Source of the DNA: Nocardioides psychrotolerans
GTDB lineage: Bacteria; Actinomycetota; Actinomycetes; Propionibacteriales; Nocardioidaceae
Reading direction: 5' to 3'
Assembly (NCBI RefSeq): GCF_900113685.1
Contig: NZ_FOQG01000012.1
Location: 62,001 to 126,000 of the forward strand
Length of the DNA: 64,000 bases
Made by a program: the position numbers and the translations under genes
Part shown: positions 39,672 through 48,363 of the stretch, one piece after another
Layout of the letters: every line of letters begins with the position of its first letter
How positions within the stretch are numbered: position 1 is the first letter of the stretch
The notes under the pieces: model-generated
Told to the model about the DNA's origin: nothing
The model's database searches: none
What the model saw: only the letters and a program-made list of their open reading frames with translations

Positions 39672-40835
39672 GTGAGCTTCGGTGACTACCAGATCGAGCT
39701 CTACCTCGCGGCACTGTCGGGGGTCCTGCCCCCGCACCCGTTCACCTTCGCTGACCTCGAGCGCGACGCGCTGGCTGCCCTCCCGCCCGAACTGCGGACC
39801 TACGTGGCCGGCGGCAGTGGTGATGAGTCCACGCAGCGCGGCAACGTCGAGGCGTTCGAGCGGTGGGCGCTGGTGCCGCGGATGCTCGCAGGCGCGGCCG
39901 AGCGCAACCTGTCCGTCGAGCTGTTCGGCAAGCGGCTCACGAGCCCGCTGATGATGGCGCCGGTGGGCGTCATCGGGATCTGCACGCCCGACCAGCACGG
40001 CGACATCGCCACGGCGCAGGTCTCGGCGCAGACCGGCGTACCGATGATCGCCTCGACCCTGATGAGCGACCCGCTCGAGGAGGTCGTGTCCCACACCGGG
40101 GAGACACCCTCGTGGTTCCAGCTCTACACGCCGAAGGACCGTGACCTCGCAGCCTCGCTCGTCACGCGCGCGGAGCAGGCCGGCTACGACGCCATCGTGG
40201 TCACCCTCGACACGTGGGTGCCCGGCTGGCGACCACGCGACCTGGCGAGCGGCAACTTCCCGCAGCTGCGGGGCAAGGCGCTGGCCAACTACACCTCCGA
40301 CCCGGTGTTCCAGTCGATGACCGGCCCGGACCCTGACCTCGCCACCACCGTCCTGACCTGGGTAGGCACCTTCGGCAACCCGTTGTCGTGGGACGACCTG
40401 CCGTGGTTGCGCTCGCTCACCGACCTGCCGCTGGTGCTCAAGGGCATCTGCCACCCCGAGGACGCCCGGCGCGCGCTTGACGGGGGAGTCGACGGCATCT
40501 ACGTCTCCAACCACGGCGGCCGCCAGGCCAACGGTGGAGGCTCCGCGCTCCAGTGGCTCCCGGGCGTCGTCGACGTGGTCCGGGAGCACGGTGCCGCCCC
40601 GGTGATCTTCGACTCGGGCGTGCGCACCGGCGCCGACGTCGTGAAGGCGGTCGCCCTCGGTGCCGACGCTGTCGCGGTCGGGCGGCCCTATGCCTACGGG
40701 CTCGCGCTCGGCGGCGTGCCCGGCGCCGTGCACGTGCTGCGGTCGTTGCAGGCCGAGGCCGACCTGGTCATGGCCGTCGACGGCTACGCCACGCTGGCCG
40801 ACCTCACCCGCGACGCGCTCGTGCGCTGCGACTGA
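39672..40835 (+). CDS. FMN-dependent alpha-hydroxy-acid oxidase, lactate 2-monooxygenase type
   Basis: This 387-residue flavoprotein (GTG 39672; GTG 39669 is also possible) belongs to the lactate oxidase/glycolate oxidase family. The N-terminus FTFADLERDALAALPPELR with YVAGGSGDESTQRGN is typical of lactate 2-monooxygenase. FMN and substrate sites include MMAPVGVIGI, WFQLYTPKDRD and LVLKGICHPEDARRA; the catalytic base is His281 in SNHGGRQANGG, followed by the phosphate-binding DSGVRTGADVVKA. It is inserted between pyrD and pyrF and has no evident link with pyrimidine synthesis. It probably converts L-lactate or a similar hydroxy acid. Confidence 0.88.
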   Translation: MSFGDYQIELYLAALSGVLPPHPFTFADLERDALAALPPELRTYVAGGSGDESTQRGNVEAFERWALVPRMLAGAAERNLSVELFGKRLTSPLMMAPVGVIGICTPDQHGDIATAQVSAQTGVPMIASTLMSDPLEEVVSHTGETPSWFQLYTPKDRDLAASLVTRAEQAGYDAIVVTLDTWVPGWRPRDLASGNFPQLRGKALANYTSDPVFQSMTGPDPDLATTVLTWVGTFGNPLSWDDLPWLRSLTDLPLVLKGICHPEDARRALDGGVDGIYVSNHGGRQANGGGSALQWLPGVVDVVREHGAAPVIFDSGVRTGADVVKAVALGADAVAVGRPYAYGLALGGVPGAVHVLRSLQAEADLVMAVDGYATLADLTRDALVRCD

Positions 40836-40864
40836 CCCCTTCCCACCGCACGACAGGAGACCCC

Positions 40865-41680
40865 ATGACCTTCGGAGCCCGCCTCCACGCAGCCATGGCC
40901 GACCGCGGCCCCTTCTGCGTCGGCATCGACCCGCACGCCGGCCTGCTCCAGGAGTGGGGGCTCTCCGACGACGTGGCCGGGCTCGAGCGCTTCGCGCTGA
41001 CCGTGGTGGAGGCGGTGGCTCCGGTGTGCTCGGTCGTCAAGCCCCAGTCGGCGTTCTACGAGCGCTTCGGCAGTCGTGGCATCGCGGTCCTCGAGCGGGT
41101 CGTCGCCGACTCGCGGGCCGCCGGTGCCCTGGTGCTGCTCGACGTCAAGCGCGGCGACATCGGCTCCACCTCGCAGGCCTACGCCGATGCTTACCTCGAC
41201 CCGACCTCCCCGCTGGCCTCCGACGCGATCACCGTGAGCCCCTACCTCGGCTTCGGCTCGATCAGCCCGATGATCGACACCGCCCGCAAGCACGACGCCG
41301 GGGTCTTCGTCCTCGCGCTCACCTCCAACAAGGAGGGCCCGGAGGTCCAGGCGGCTCGCACCGAGGGTGATCAGAGCGTCGGCGGGCTGATGATCGAGCA
41401 CCTGCGCCTGCTCAACGCCGGCGCCGAGCCGCTGGGCTCCTTCGGTGCGGTCGTCGGCGCCACGATCGGGGAGACCGACGTGGACCTCGACTTCAACGGT
41501 CCGATCCTCGCGCCCGGCTACGGCGCCCAGGGCGGCACGCCCGACGACATCCGCCGGATCTTCGGCCCGGCGACCGGCAACGTCCTCGCCAGCAGCTCAC
41601 GCGAGGTCCTGCGGCTCGGACCCGACCTGAGCGCGATGCGCGACGCCGTGCATGCCGCCAACGAGGCGTTGCGCGGATGA
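40865..41680 (+). CDS. pyrF: Orotidine 5'-phosphate decarboxylase, subfamily 2
   Basis: This enzyme decarboxylates OMP to UMP, the last step of the pathway. The ATG at 40865 follows ACAGGAGA and gives 271 residues. The active-site block LLDVKRGDIGSTSQAYADA (about 91-109) carries the Asp-Lys-Asp pattern, with FCVGIDPHAGLL at the N-terminus, VVKPQSAFYERFG and the phosphate site APGYGAQGG near the C-terminus. The length and block spacing mark the type 2 form found in actinobacteria. pyrE is not in this window. Confidence 0.96.
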   Translation: MTFGARLHAAMADRGPFCVGIDPHAGLLQEWGLSDDVAGLERFALTVVEAVAPVCSVVKPQSAFYERFGSRGIAVLERVVADSRAAGALVLLDVKRGDIGSTSQAYADAYLDPTSPLASDAITVSPYLGFGSISPMIDTARKHDAGVFVLALTSNKEGPEVQAARTEGDQSVGGLMIEHLRLLNAGAEPLGSFGAVVGATIGETDVDLDFNGPILAPGYGAQGGTPDDIRRIFGPATGNVLASSSREVLRLGPDLSAMRDAVHAANEALRG

Positions 41681-42135
41681 GGCGTCCCGTCGTCGAGATC
41701 CTCCTGGTCGCCCTCGGGACCGTCCTCCTGGGCGGCCTCTCGGCGTGTGGTGAGGGCGACCGCTTCGAGGGCTACTGCGCGGAGGTCGAGGAGCAGCAGG
41801 AGCCCCTCAGCGAGGCGTTCGCCGGGGGCGGTCCGACTGCCCTGATCGAGGCGCTGCCGAGCTTCCGGGCGCTGCAGGAGAAGTCGCCCGACGACATCTC
41901 TGACGAGTGGGGGCTGCTCGTGGGTCGCATCGAGACGCTGGTCGAGGCGCTGGACGCAGCCGGGGTCGACGCGGCGTCGTACGACCGCGACGACCCGCCG
42001 GAAGGGCTGTCCACCGACGAGAAGACCGTCATCGACGCGGCGGCGGGGGAGCTGGCGACACCCGCCACGGCGGCGGCCCTGGAGGGCGTCCAGCAGCAGG
42101 CTCGCGACGTCTGCAAGGCACCCCTGAGCTTCTGA
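41677..42135 (+). CDS. Small lipoprotein of unknown function
   Basis: The 152-residue protein overlaps pyrF by 4 bp. It has a hydrophobic signal peptide ending in GLSAC, a good lipobox with Cys24 as the lipidated residue, followed by CGEGDRFEGYC. The mature part is acidic and helical (EEQQEPLSEAF, ESLVEALDAAG-like stretches) with a final Cys in VCKAPLSF that could pair with the Cys near the N-terminus of the mature domain. I do not recognise a domain. It is exported and membrane-bound on present evidence; role unknown. Confidence 0.75.
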   Translation: MRRPVVEILLVALGTVLLGGLSACGEGDRFEGYCAEVEEQQEPLSEAFAGGGPTALIEALPSFRALQEKSPDDISDEWGLLVGRIETLVEALDAAGVDAASYDRDDPPEGLSTDEKTVIDAAAGELATPATAAALEGVQQQARDVCKAPLSF

Positions 42136-42202
42136 CCGTGACGCGCGATGCCTGCGCCGACTGGGGAAACCAGCCGAACTGGAACAGGTTCTCGTCGCGC
42201 AA

Positions 42203-42232
42203 TTGCCGCTCCGTCGGGGTTCTGACTAGATT
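42203..42232 (+). promoter_or_regulatory. Promoter for mihF-gmk (TTGCCG - 18 bp - TAGATT)
   Basis: A -35 TTGCCG (42203-42208) and -10 TAGATT (42227-42232) are spaced by 18 bp in the 152-bp gap after the lipoprotein gene. The leader would be about 50 nt and carries GAAGGACC before the mihF GTG. This is the best sigma-70-like promoter in the window. Confidence 0.7.
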
Positions 42233-42287
42233 GACCCCTCAGCGGCGCTGCTCCCGCCGCACTGACGACCGAGAAGGACCGTTCCTC

Positions 42288-42608
42288 GTGGCTCTGCCCC
42301 ACCTGACTCCCGAACAACGCCAAGCTGCGCTCGACAAGGCTGCCGCCTCCCGCCGCGAGCGGGCCGAGGTCAAGAACCGCCTCAAGAATTCCGGTGCCTC
42401 GATCACCGACGTGCTGCGCCAGGGCGAGACCAACGAGGTCATCGGCAAGATGCGCGTCGTCGACCTGCTCCAATCGATGCCCGGTCTGGGCAAGGTCCGT
42501 GCCCGCCAGACCATGGAGCGCCTCGGCATCGCCGAGAGCCGCCGGGTCCGCGGGCTCGGCACCAAGCAGGTCGCCGCCCTGCAGCGCGAGTTCGCCCCGG
42601 GTGAGTGA
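42288..42608 (+). CDS. mihF: Actinobacterial integration host factor (mIHF)
   Basis: This 106-residue nucleoid-associated DNA-bending protein is specific to actinobacteria and essential in mycobacteria. The GTG at 42288 gives [19 protein letters not shown], then a basic helix ([16 protein letters not shown]), and the helix-two-turn-helix core [18 protein letters not shown] with [14 protein letters not shown] at the end. It precedes gmk and rpoZ, the conserved actinobacterial order, and overlaps gmk by 8 bp. Confidence 0.95.
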   Translation: MALPHLTPEQRQAALDKAAASRRERAEVKNRLKNSGASITDVLRQGETNEVIGKMRVVDLLQSMPGLGKVRARQTMERLGIAESRRVRGLGTKQVAALQREFAPGE

Positions 42609-43200
42609 CACCGCGCACGCGACCCGTCCCACCAGGCTAGTCGTCCTGGCCGGTCCCACCGCCGTCGGCAAGGGGACCGTCGCCGCAACGATCAGGGAGC
42701 ACCACCCCGAGGTCTGGATCTCCATCTCGGCGACCACCCGCGCGGCTCGGCGCGGCGAGGTCGACGGCGTGCACTACTGGTTCGTGTCCGACGAGGAGTT
42801 CGACCGGCTCGTGGCCGAGGGTGAGCTGTTGGAGTGGGCGGTGGTCCACAAGGCGGCTCGCTACGGCACGCCGCGTCGCCCCGTCGAGGACGCGCTGGCC
42901 GCCGGCCGCCCAGCGATGCTCGAGATCGACCTGCAGGGGGCGCGGCAGGTCCGCGAGACCATGCCAGGGGCCTTGTTCGTCTTCCTCAAGCCGCCGTCCT
43001 GGGACGAGCTGGTGCGCCGACTGGTCGGTCGGGGGACCGAGACGGAGGAGGAGCGGGAGCGTCGGCTGGACACCGCGCGGCACGAGCTGGCCGCGGAGGC
43101 GGAGTTCGACGTCACCATCGTCAACCACGAAGTTCACGCTGCGGCCGATGAGTTGGTAGCCTGGATGGTGCTCGACTCCGAGCAGCATCCCCATCAGTAG
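42601..43200 (+). CDS. gmk: Guanylate kinase
   Basis: This P-loop kinase converts GMP to GDP. The GTG at 42601 gives 199 residues. Walker A is [11 protein letters not shown] (about 18-28); the GMP-binding segment is [20 protein letters not shown], followed by FLEWAVV-like (here [16 protein letters not shown]) and the core [20 protein letters not shown]. The Gly-Lys-Gly in place of Gly-Lys-Ser/Thr in the P-loop is normal in this family. It overlaps mihF by 8 bp and is followed by rpoZ. Confidence 0.96.
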   Translation: MSDTAHATRPTRLVVLAGPTAVGKGTVAATIREHHPEVWISISATTRAARRGEVDGVHYWFVSDEEFDRLVAEGELLEWAVVHKAARYGTPRRPVEDALAAGRPAMLEIDLQGARQVRETMPGALFVFLKPPSWDELVRRLVGRGTETEEERERRLDTARHELAAEAEFDVTIVNHEVHAAADELVAWMVLDSEQHPHQ

Positions 43201-43235
43201 TCATTTCCAGCCAACCGACTTGTGAGGCTTCACGC

Positions 43236-43568
43236 GTGTCTGCCCCCAACATCGACGCTCAGGGTGTCACCAACCCCTCGATCGATGACCTGCTCACCAA
43301 GACCGACAGCAAGTACAAGCTGGTCCTCTACAGCGCCAAGCGCGCCCGCCAGATCAACGCCTACTACTCCCAGCTGGGCGAAGGCCTGCTCGAGTACGTC
43401 GGTCCCCTCGTGGACACCCATGTCCAGGAGAAGCCCCTCTCCATCGCGCTGCGCGAGATCAACGAGGACCTGCTGACCTGCGAGGACGTCGACCCCGCGG
43501 AGCTCGCCGCCGAGGAGGCCGCTGCCAAGCAGGCCGCCATCGACGCCTCCTTCACGTCGCACGAGTGA
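43236..43568 (+). CDS. rpoZ: DNA-directed RNA polymerase omega subunit
   Basis: The omega subunit aids folding of the beta-prime subunit. The 110-residue protein contains the signature [20 protein letters not shown] (about 26-45) and the conserved [14 protein letters not shown]. The acidic, Ala-rich C-terminal tail ([13 protein letters not shown]) is common in actinobacteria. The GTG at 43236 lies after TGTGAGG. It sits 26 bp before coaBC. Confidence 0.95.
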   Translation: MSAPNIDAQGVTNPSIDDLLTKTDSKYKLVLYSAKRARQINAYYSQLGEGLLEYVGPLVDTHVQEKPLSIALREINEDLLTCEDVDPAELAAEEAAAKQAAIDASFTSHE

Positions 43569-43590
43569 TCCGCTGACCACCAGCGACTCT

Positions 43591-43627
43591 CACGTGGCCG
43601 TGTCCCCGACGGGGACACAGCCACGTG
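43591..43627 (+). promoter_or_regulatory. 16-bp hairpin that contains the coaBC start codon
   Basis: CACGTGGC-C-GTGTCCCC (43591-43607) pairs with GGGGACAC-A-GCCACGTG (43611-43627), interrupted by one mismatch, with a 3-nt loop GAC. The GTG start at 43594 and the alternative in-frame GTG at 43600 both lie in the left arm. No T-run follows. Each end is the palindrome CACGTG. Confidence 0.7.
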
Positions 43628-44835
43628 TCGTCCTGGGAGTCGGCGGCGGCATCGCGGCCTACAAGGCCTGCGATCTGTTGCGCCGCTTCACCGAGTCCGG
43701 CCACGACGTCACGGTGACGCCGACGGCCGCGGCCCTGAAGTTCGTCGGTGCCCCGACCTGGGCAGCACTCTCGGGCAAGCCGGTCTCCGCCTCGGTCTGG
43801 GACGACGTCCACCAGGTCCCCCACGTGCGCATCGGGCAGACCGCCGACCTGGTCGTGGTCGCCCCGGCGACGGCCGACCTGCTGGCCAAGGCCGCTCACG
43901 GCCTCGCCGATGACCTGCTCACCACCACCCTGCTGACGGCCCGCTGCCCGGTCGTCTTCGCCCCGGCGATGCACACCGAGATGTGGGAGCACCCCGCCAC
44001 CCAGGCCAACGTCGCCACGCTGCGCGCCCGCGGCGCTCTGGTGATCGAACCCGCCGAAGGACGCCTCACCGGCAAGGACACCGGCAAGGGCCGCCTGCCC
44101 GAGCCCGGCGAGATCTTCGCGGTGTGTGTCGACGTGCTCGCCCGCGGCTCCGCCGCCTCGCACCAGGACCTCGCGGGTCGCCGCGTCGTGGTCTCCGCCG
44201 GTGGCACCCGTGAACACCTCGACCCGGTCCGCTTCCTCGGCAACCGTTCCTCAGGCCTCCAGGGCTATGCGCTGGCCCGCGCGGCGGTCGCCCGTGGCGC
44301 CGAGGTGACCCTGGTGGCCGCCAACGTCGCCCTGCCTGACCCGGCCGGCGTCAAGGTCGTGCGCGTCGAGACGACCGCCGAGCTGCACGCCGAGGTCGTC
44401 GCGGCCGCCTCCGGTGCCGACGCGGTGGTGATGGCCGCAGCCCCTGCCGACTTCCGGCCGGCGGGCGTGAGCGGAGCGAAGATCAAGAAGGCCGAGGACG
44501 GCTCTGCACCCAGCATCGAGCTGGTGCAGAACGCCGACATCCTCCACGAGATCTCCCACGACCGGAGCCGCCCTGACGCGGTGATCGTCGGCTTCGCCGC
44601 CGAGACCGGCGACGCCACCGGCACCGTGCTCGAGCTCGCCACCGCCAAGCTTGCCCGCAAGGGCTGCGACCTGCTCGTCGTCAACGACGTCAGCGGGGGA
44701 GCGGTCTTCGGCAGCTCCGACAACGAGGCGGTGATCCTGGCCGCCGACGGTGAGGTGACCGACGTACCCCGTGGGTCGAAGACGACCGTCGCCCACGTGA
44801 TCTGGGACCACGTGGCCCGCCGATTCGGTGCGTGA
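43594..44835 (+). CDS. coaBC: Phosphopantothenoylcysteine decarboxylase / phosphopantothenate-cysteine ligase
   Basis: This bifunctional 413-residue enzyme makes 4'-phosphopantetheine for coenzyme A. The N-terminal flavoprotein CoaC half starts VVLGVGGGIAAYKACDLLRR and has the active-site motif PAMHTEMW, where His replaces the usual Asn, as in many actinobacteria. The CoaB half begins RRVVVSAGGTREHLDPVRF (about 190) with the dinucleotide-fold and AAPADFRPAGVSGAKIKK. The start codon (GTG 43594, or 43600) lies in a strong hairpin and no Shine-Dalgarno is visible upstream, which suggests translation is restrained. Confidence 0.94.
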   Translation: MAVSPTGTQPRVVLGVGGGIAAYKACDLLRRFTESGHDVTVTPTAAALKFVGAPTWAALSGKPVSASVWDDVHQVPHVRIGQTADLVVVAPATADLLAKAAHGLADDLLTTTLLTARCPVVFAPAMHTEMWEHPATQANVATLRARGALVIEPAEGRLTGKDTGKGRLPEPGEIFAVCVDVLARGSAASHQDLAGRRVVVSAGGTREHLDPVRFLGNRSSGLQGYALARAAVARGAEVTLVAANVALPDPAGVKVVRVETTAELHAEVVAAASGADAVVMAAAPADFRPAGVSGAKIKKAEDGSAPSIELVQNADILHEISHDRSRPDAVIVGFAAETGDATGTVLELATAKLARKGCDLLVVNDVSGGAVFGSSDNEAVILAADGEVTDVPRGSKTTVAHVIWDHVARRFGA

Positions 44836-44845
44836 GACGGGCATC

Positions 44846-44872
44846 TTGCATGCTGGCACCAGCAAATACCCT
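44846..44872 (+). promoter_or_regulatory. metK: Putative metK promoter with internal palindrome
   Basis: TTGCAT (44846-44851) and TACCCT (44867-44872) are candidate -35 and -10 boxes with a short 15-bp spacer. The perfect dyad TGCTGG-CA-CCAGCA (44851-44864) fills the spacer and could be an operator. The leader to the metK start would be only about 35 nt, too short for a SAM riboswitch. Confidence 0.45.
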
Positions 44873-44911
44873 TGACCGGGTCGAGTTCACCTAACGGGAG
44901 TGAGTAACGCT

Positions 44912-46099
44912 GTGGTGGGACGTCTTTTCACGTCGGAGTCCGTGACCGAGGGTCACCCCGACAAGATCGCTGACCAGATCAGCGACTCCGTGCTCGACGC
45001 GATGCTCGAGCAGGACCCGCACAGCCGGGTCGCCGTCGAGACGCTGCTGACCACCGGCCTCGTCGTCGTGGCCGGAGAAGTCACCACGACCGGTTACGTC
45101 GACATCAAGGCCAAGGTCCGCCAGCGGATCCTCGACATCGGCTACGACTCCTCCGAGAAGGGCTTCGACGGCCACTCCTGTGGCGTCATGGTCGCCATCG
45201 GTGGCCAGTCCGGCGACATCGCGCAGGGCGTCGACACCGGTCACGAGAGCCGCACCGGCTCCGTGGACGCGATGGACAAGCAGGGTGCGGGCGACCAGGG
45301 CCTGATGTTTGGCTACGCCTGTGACGACACCGACGTGCTGATGCCGCTGCCGATCGTGATCGCCCAGCGCCTTGCCGAGCGCCTCTCCGCGGTCCGCAAG
45401 GACGGCACGATGCCCTACCTGCGTCCCGACGGGAAGACCCAGGTCACGATCGAGTACGACGCCGACAACACCCCCGTGCGCGTCGACACCGTCGTGCTCT
45501 CCTCGCAGCACGCCGAGGAGGTCGAGCTCGACACCCTCCAGGCCGACGTCAAGAAGCACGTCATCGACCACGTGCTCGAGAGCATCGACTTCCCCTCCGA
45601 GGGCTACCGTCTGCTGGTCAACCCGACCGGTCGCTTCGTCGTCGGCGGCCCCATGGGTGACGCCGGCCTGACCGGTCGCAAGATCATCGTCGACACCTAC
45701 GGCGGCATGGCCCGTCACGGTGGCGGCGCCTTCTCCGGCAAGGACCCCTCCAAGGTCGACCGCTCGGCTGCCTACGCCATGCGCTGGGTCGCCAAGAACG
45801 TCGTCGCCGCCGGCCTGGCCCGTCGCTGCGAGGCCCAGGTCGCCTACGCCATCGGCAAGGCGCAGCCTGTCGGGGTCTTCATCGAGACCTTCGGCACCGG
45901 CACCGTCCCGGACGAGAAGATCCAGGAGGCCGTGCTCGCCGTCTTCGACCTGCGCCCCGCCGCGATCATCCGCGACCTCGACCTGCTCCGCCCGATCTAC
46001 ACCAAGACTGCGGCGTACGGCCACTTCGGCCGCGAGCTCCCCGAGTTCACCTGGGAGCGCACCGATCGCGCCGACGCCCTCACGGCCGCTGTGGAGTGA
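44912..46099 (+). CDS. metK: S-adenosylmethionine synthetase
   Basis: This enzyme makes SAM from methionine and ATP. From GTG 44912 it gives 395 residues starting [24 protein letters not shown] 44900 (four residues longer) is also possible but sits on top of the GGGAG ribosome site. Signatures are [26 protein letters not shown] (hexapeptide region) and the P-loop-like [16 protein letters not shown]. All K and D residues needed for ATP and phosphate binding appear present. It is followed by a strong terminator hairpin. Confidence 0.97.
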   Translation: MVGRLFTSESVTEGHPDKIADQISDSVLDAMLEQDPHSRVAVETLLTTGLVVVAGEVTTTGYVDIKAKVRQRILDIGYDSSEKGFDGHSCGVMVAIGGQSGDIAQGVDTGHESRTGSVDAMDKQGAGDQGLMFGYACDDTDVLMPLPIVIAQRLAERLSAVRKDGTMPYLRPDGKTQVTIEYDADNTPVRVDTVVLSSQHAEEVELDTLQADVKKHVIDHVLESIDFPSEGYRLLVNPTGRFVVGGPMGDAGLTGRKIIVDTYGGMARHGGGAFSGKDPSKVDRSAAYAMRWVAKNVVAAGLARRCEAQVAYAIGKAQPVGVFIETFGTGTVPDEKIQEAVLAVFDLRPAAIIRDLDLLRPIYTKTAAYGHFGRELPEFTWERTDRADALTAAVE

Positions 46100-46172
46100 C
46101 TTCGTCACTCGATGGGGAGCACTCGCTTCGCTCGTACTCCCGGGCCGGCTAAGGCACCTCGCACCACACGTT

Positions 46173-46204
46173 CGGCCCGACCGCGGGAGACCGCGGTCGG
46201 GCCG
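46173..46204 (+). terminator. Perfect 14-bp hairpin with GAGA loop after metK
   Basis: CGGCCCGACCGCGG (46173-46186) pairs exactly with CCGCGGTCGGGCCG (46191-46204) around a GAGA tetraloop. It lies 74 bp past the metK stop and 95 bp before priA. No T-run follows, which is usual for actinobacterial terminators. A second smaller stem (GACCGCC/GGCGGTC) follows at 46217-46233. Confidence 0.75.
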
Positions 46205-46298
46205 TTCGCCGTTCGAGACCGCCCTCGGCGGTCGAGCCGAGCCGAAGCCCGAGGACAGGGCGTACGACGACGTCGGCGCGCGCTGGTAGACATCTGCC

Positions 46299-48335
46299 AT
46301 GACCGGACCGGAGGAGCAGCCAGAGCTGGTCCCCGGCATGGTCCGGGCGACGGTGAGGGCATCCCAGGCCAAGGCGCGCGCGACCAAGGAGCGCCAGGCG
46401 GCGCAGGCCGCGGTGGCCACGCACGACCCGGTCGCCCGGGTGCTGGTCGACGTGCCGTTGGCCCATCTCGACCGCACCTTCGACTACGCCGTGCCGGAGG
46501 CGATGGACGCCGGGGTGCGACCGGGCGTGCGGGTCAAGGTGCGCTTCGCCGGGCAGGACCTCGACGGCTACGTCGTCGAGCGCGCCGCCACGTCCGACCA
46601 CCCGGGCACGCTCGCCCCGCTGCGCCGCCTGGTGAGCGACGAGCCGGTGCTCAGCCCGGCGATCGTCGCCCTCGCCGACGACCTCGCCGAGCGCTACGCC
46701 GGCACGCGATCCGACGTGCTGCGCCTGGCCGTCCCCCCACGCCACGCCACCACCGAGAAGGAGCCGTCCACGCCGGCGCCGCCGCTGGGGTCGTTGCCTC
46801 CGGCACCGCCCGGCTGGGGCGACCACCCCCAGGCCGCCGCCTTCCTGACGCACCTGCGCGCCGGTGGGGCCCCGCGAGCCGTGTGGGGCGCTGCGCCGGG
46901 CGCCGACTGGCCGGCCCTGGTCGCCCACGCCGCGGCAGAGACCTACGCCGGCGCGCGGGGAGTCCTGGTCTGCGTCCCTGACGGCAAGGACGTCGCGCGC
47001 CTCGACCGCGCGCTCACCGAGCGCCTCGGCCCGGGCCATCACGTGGCGCTGACCGCGGGGCGCGGACCGGCGGCGCGCTACCGCGAGTTCCTGGCGATCA
47101 GCCGGGGTGCTCGCCGCATCGTCGTCGGCACCCGCGGGGCTGCCTTCGCACCCGTGCACGACCTCGGCCTGATCGTGCTCTGGGACGACGGCGACGACCT
47201 GCACGCCGAGCCGCGCGCGCCCTACCCCCATGTCCGGGAGACGCTTCTCCTGCGCGCGGAGCGGGAGGGAGCAGCAGTCCTCGTCGGCGGGTTCGCCCGC
47301 AGCGTCGAGTCCGCCTACCTGCTCCGCTCGGGCTGGGCGCACGAGCTGGCCCCGGCCCGCGACGCGTTGCGTCGGGCCGTCACCGTGACCGTCGCGGGTG
47401 CGACCGAGTGGGAGCTCGAGCGCGACCCGGGCGCGCGCTCCAGCAGGATGCCCCGACAGGTGCACGAGGTGATCGGCCGCGCCCTCGAGCAGGGACCGGT
47501 GCTCGTGCAGACCCCGCGCCTGGGCTACGTCACCGCGCTGGCCTGTGAGCGCTGCCGCACGCCCGCGCGCTGCACGGCCTGCCAGGGCCCGCTCGTGCTG
47601 AGCGGGCCCAGCCAGCCACCGGCCTGTCGGTGGTGCGGCACCACCGACCCGGCGTGGTCGTGCGGGGAGTGCGGTCATCGCGGCCTACGCGCCCCGGTGC
47701 TCGGCGACGCCCGCACCGCCGAGGAGCTGGGCCGTGCCTTCCCGGGATCCCGTGTGCTGGTCTCCTCGGGGGAGCGGGTGCTGGCCGAGGTCGATGACAG
47801 CCGCGCCATCGTGGTGGCCACCCCGGGTGCCGAGCCCGTCGCCCCCCACGGCTACGCCGCCGTCGTCCTGCTCGACACCTGGCTGCTCCTGGGCCGCACC
47901 GACCTGCGCACCGACGAGGAGGCCCTCCGGCGCTGGTGCAACGCGGTCTCCCTCGTCCGGCCCGGGGGACAGGCCGTGGTCGTCGGGGACCCGGCCCACG
48001 CTGCCCTGCAGGCGTTGGTGCGCTGGGACCCGGGCGGCTTCGCCGAGCGGGAGTCGACCCAGCGGCAGGAGGCCCACCTCCCACCGGCCTCGCGGCTCGC
48101 CACGATCATCGGGGAGCCCGGTGCGGTCGACGACGCGGTCACCCTGCTGGCGGCCCCGGAGGCAGCCGAGGTGCTGGGCCCGGTCGACCTCGGCGACGAC
48201 GAGTGCCGCGTCGTCATCCGCGTCCCGCGGGCCCAGGGACCTGCGTTGTCCGCAGCGCTGCGAGAGCTGCAGCGCGTCCGGTCGGCCCGCAAGCTCGACG
48301 CGGTCCGCATCCAGGTCGACCCCGTCAGCCTCTAG
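46299..48335 (+). CDS. priA: Primosomal protein N' (PriA), helicase motifs degenerate
   Basis: PriA restarts stalled replication forks. The 678-residue protein has the N-terminal 3'-DNA-binding domain (ARVLVDVPLAHLDRTFDYAV, about 46-65). Where Walker A should read GSGKT, this protein has WGAAPGADWPA (about 194), and the DEEH box is replaced by WDDGDDLHAE (about 294). The zinc region with eight Cys is intact (from CERCRTPARCTAC to CGECGHRG, about 414-462). Such helicase-dead PriA is typical of actinobacteria and probably serves as a structural primosome factor. ATG 46299 lies 6 nt after TAGACA, so the mRNA may be leaderless. Confidence 0.9.
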   Translation: MTGPEEQPELVPGMVRATVRASQAKARATKERQAAQAAVATHDPVARVLVDVPLAHLDRTFDYAVPEAMDAGVRPGVRVKVRFAGQDLDGYVVERAATSDHPGTLAPLRRLVSDEPVLSPAIVALADDLAERYAGTRSDVLRLAVPPRHATTEKEPSTPAPPLGSLPPAPPGWGDHPQAAAFLTHLRAGGAPRAVWGAAPGADWPALVAHAAAETYAGARGVLVCVPDGKDVARLDRALTERLGPGHHVALTAGRGPAARYREFLAISRGARRIVVGTRGAAFAPVHDLGLIVLWDDGDDLHAEPRAPYPHVRETLLLRAEREGAAVLVGGFARSVESAYLLRSGWAHELAPARDALRRAVTVTVAGATEWELERDPGARSSRMPRQVHEVIGRALEQGPVLVQTPRLGYVTALACERCRTPARCTACQGPLVLSGPSQPPACRWCGTTDPAWSCGECGHRGLRAPVLGDARTAEELGRAFPGSRVLVSSGERVLAEVDDSRAIVVATPGAEPVAPHGYAAVVLLDTWLLLGRTDLRTDEEALRRWCNAVSLVRPGGQAVVVGDPAHAALQALVRWDPGGFAERESTQRQEAHLPPASRLATIIGEPGAVDDAVTLLAAPEAAEVLGPVDLGDDECRVVIRVPRAQGPALSAALRELQRVRSARKLDAVRIQVDPVSL

Positions 48336-48348
48336 ACCATCGGCTCCC

Positions 48349-48363
48349 TAGACTGGTTCCATG
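48349..48363 (+). promoter_or_regulatory. def: Leaderless-type promoter -10 (TAGACT) for def
   Basis: TAGACT (48349-48354), 6 nt (GGTTCC), then ATG at 48361. There is no Shine-Dalgarno between the priA stop and this ATG. This is the cleanest example of the leaderless arrangement in the window. Confidence 0.65.

Noticed and set aside
43591..43627. Intrinsic terminator for rpoZ
   Set aside because: The stem lies within the first codons of coaBC, there is no T-run, and no other start is available downstream; a start-masking element is more likely.
44836..44911. SAM riboswitch in front of metK
   Set aside because: Only about 75 nt lie between coaBC and metK, part of which is promoter, and no SAM aptamer consensus is present.
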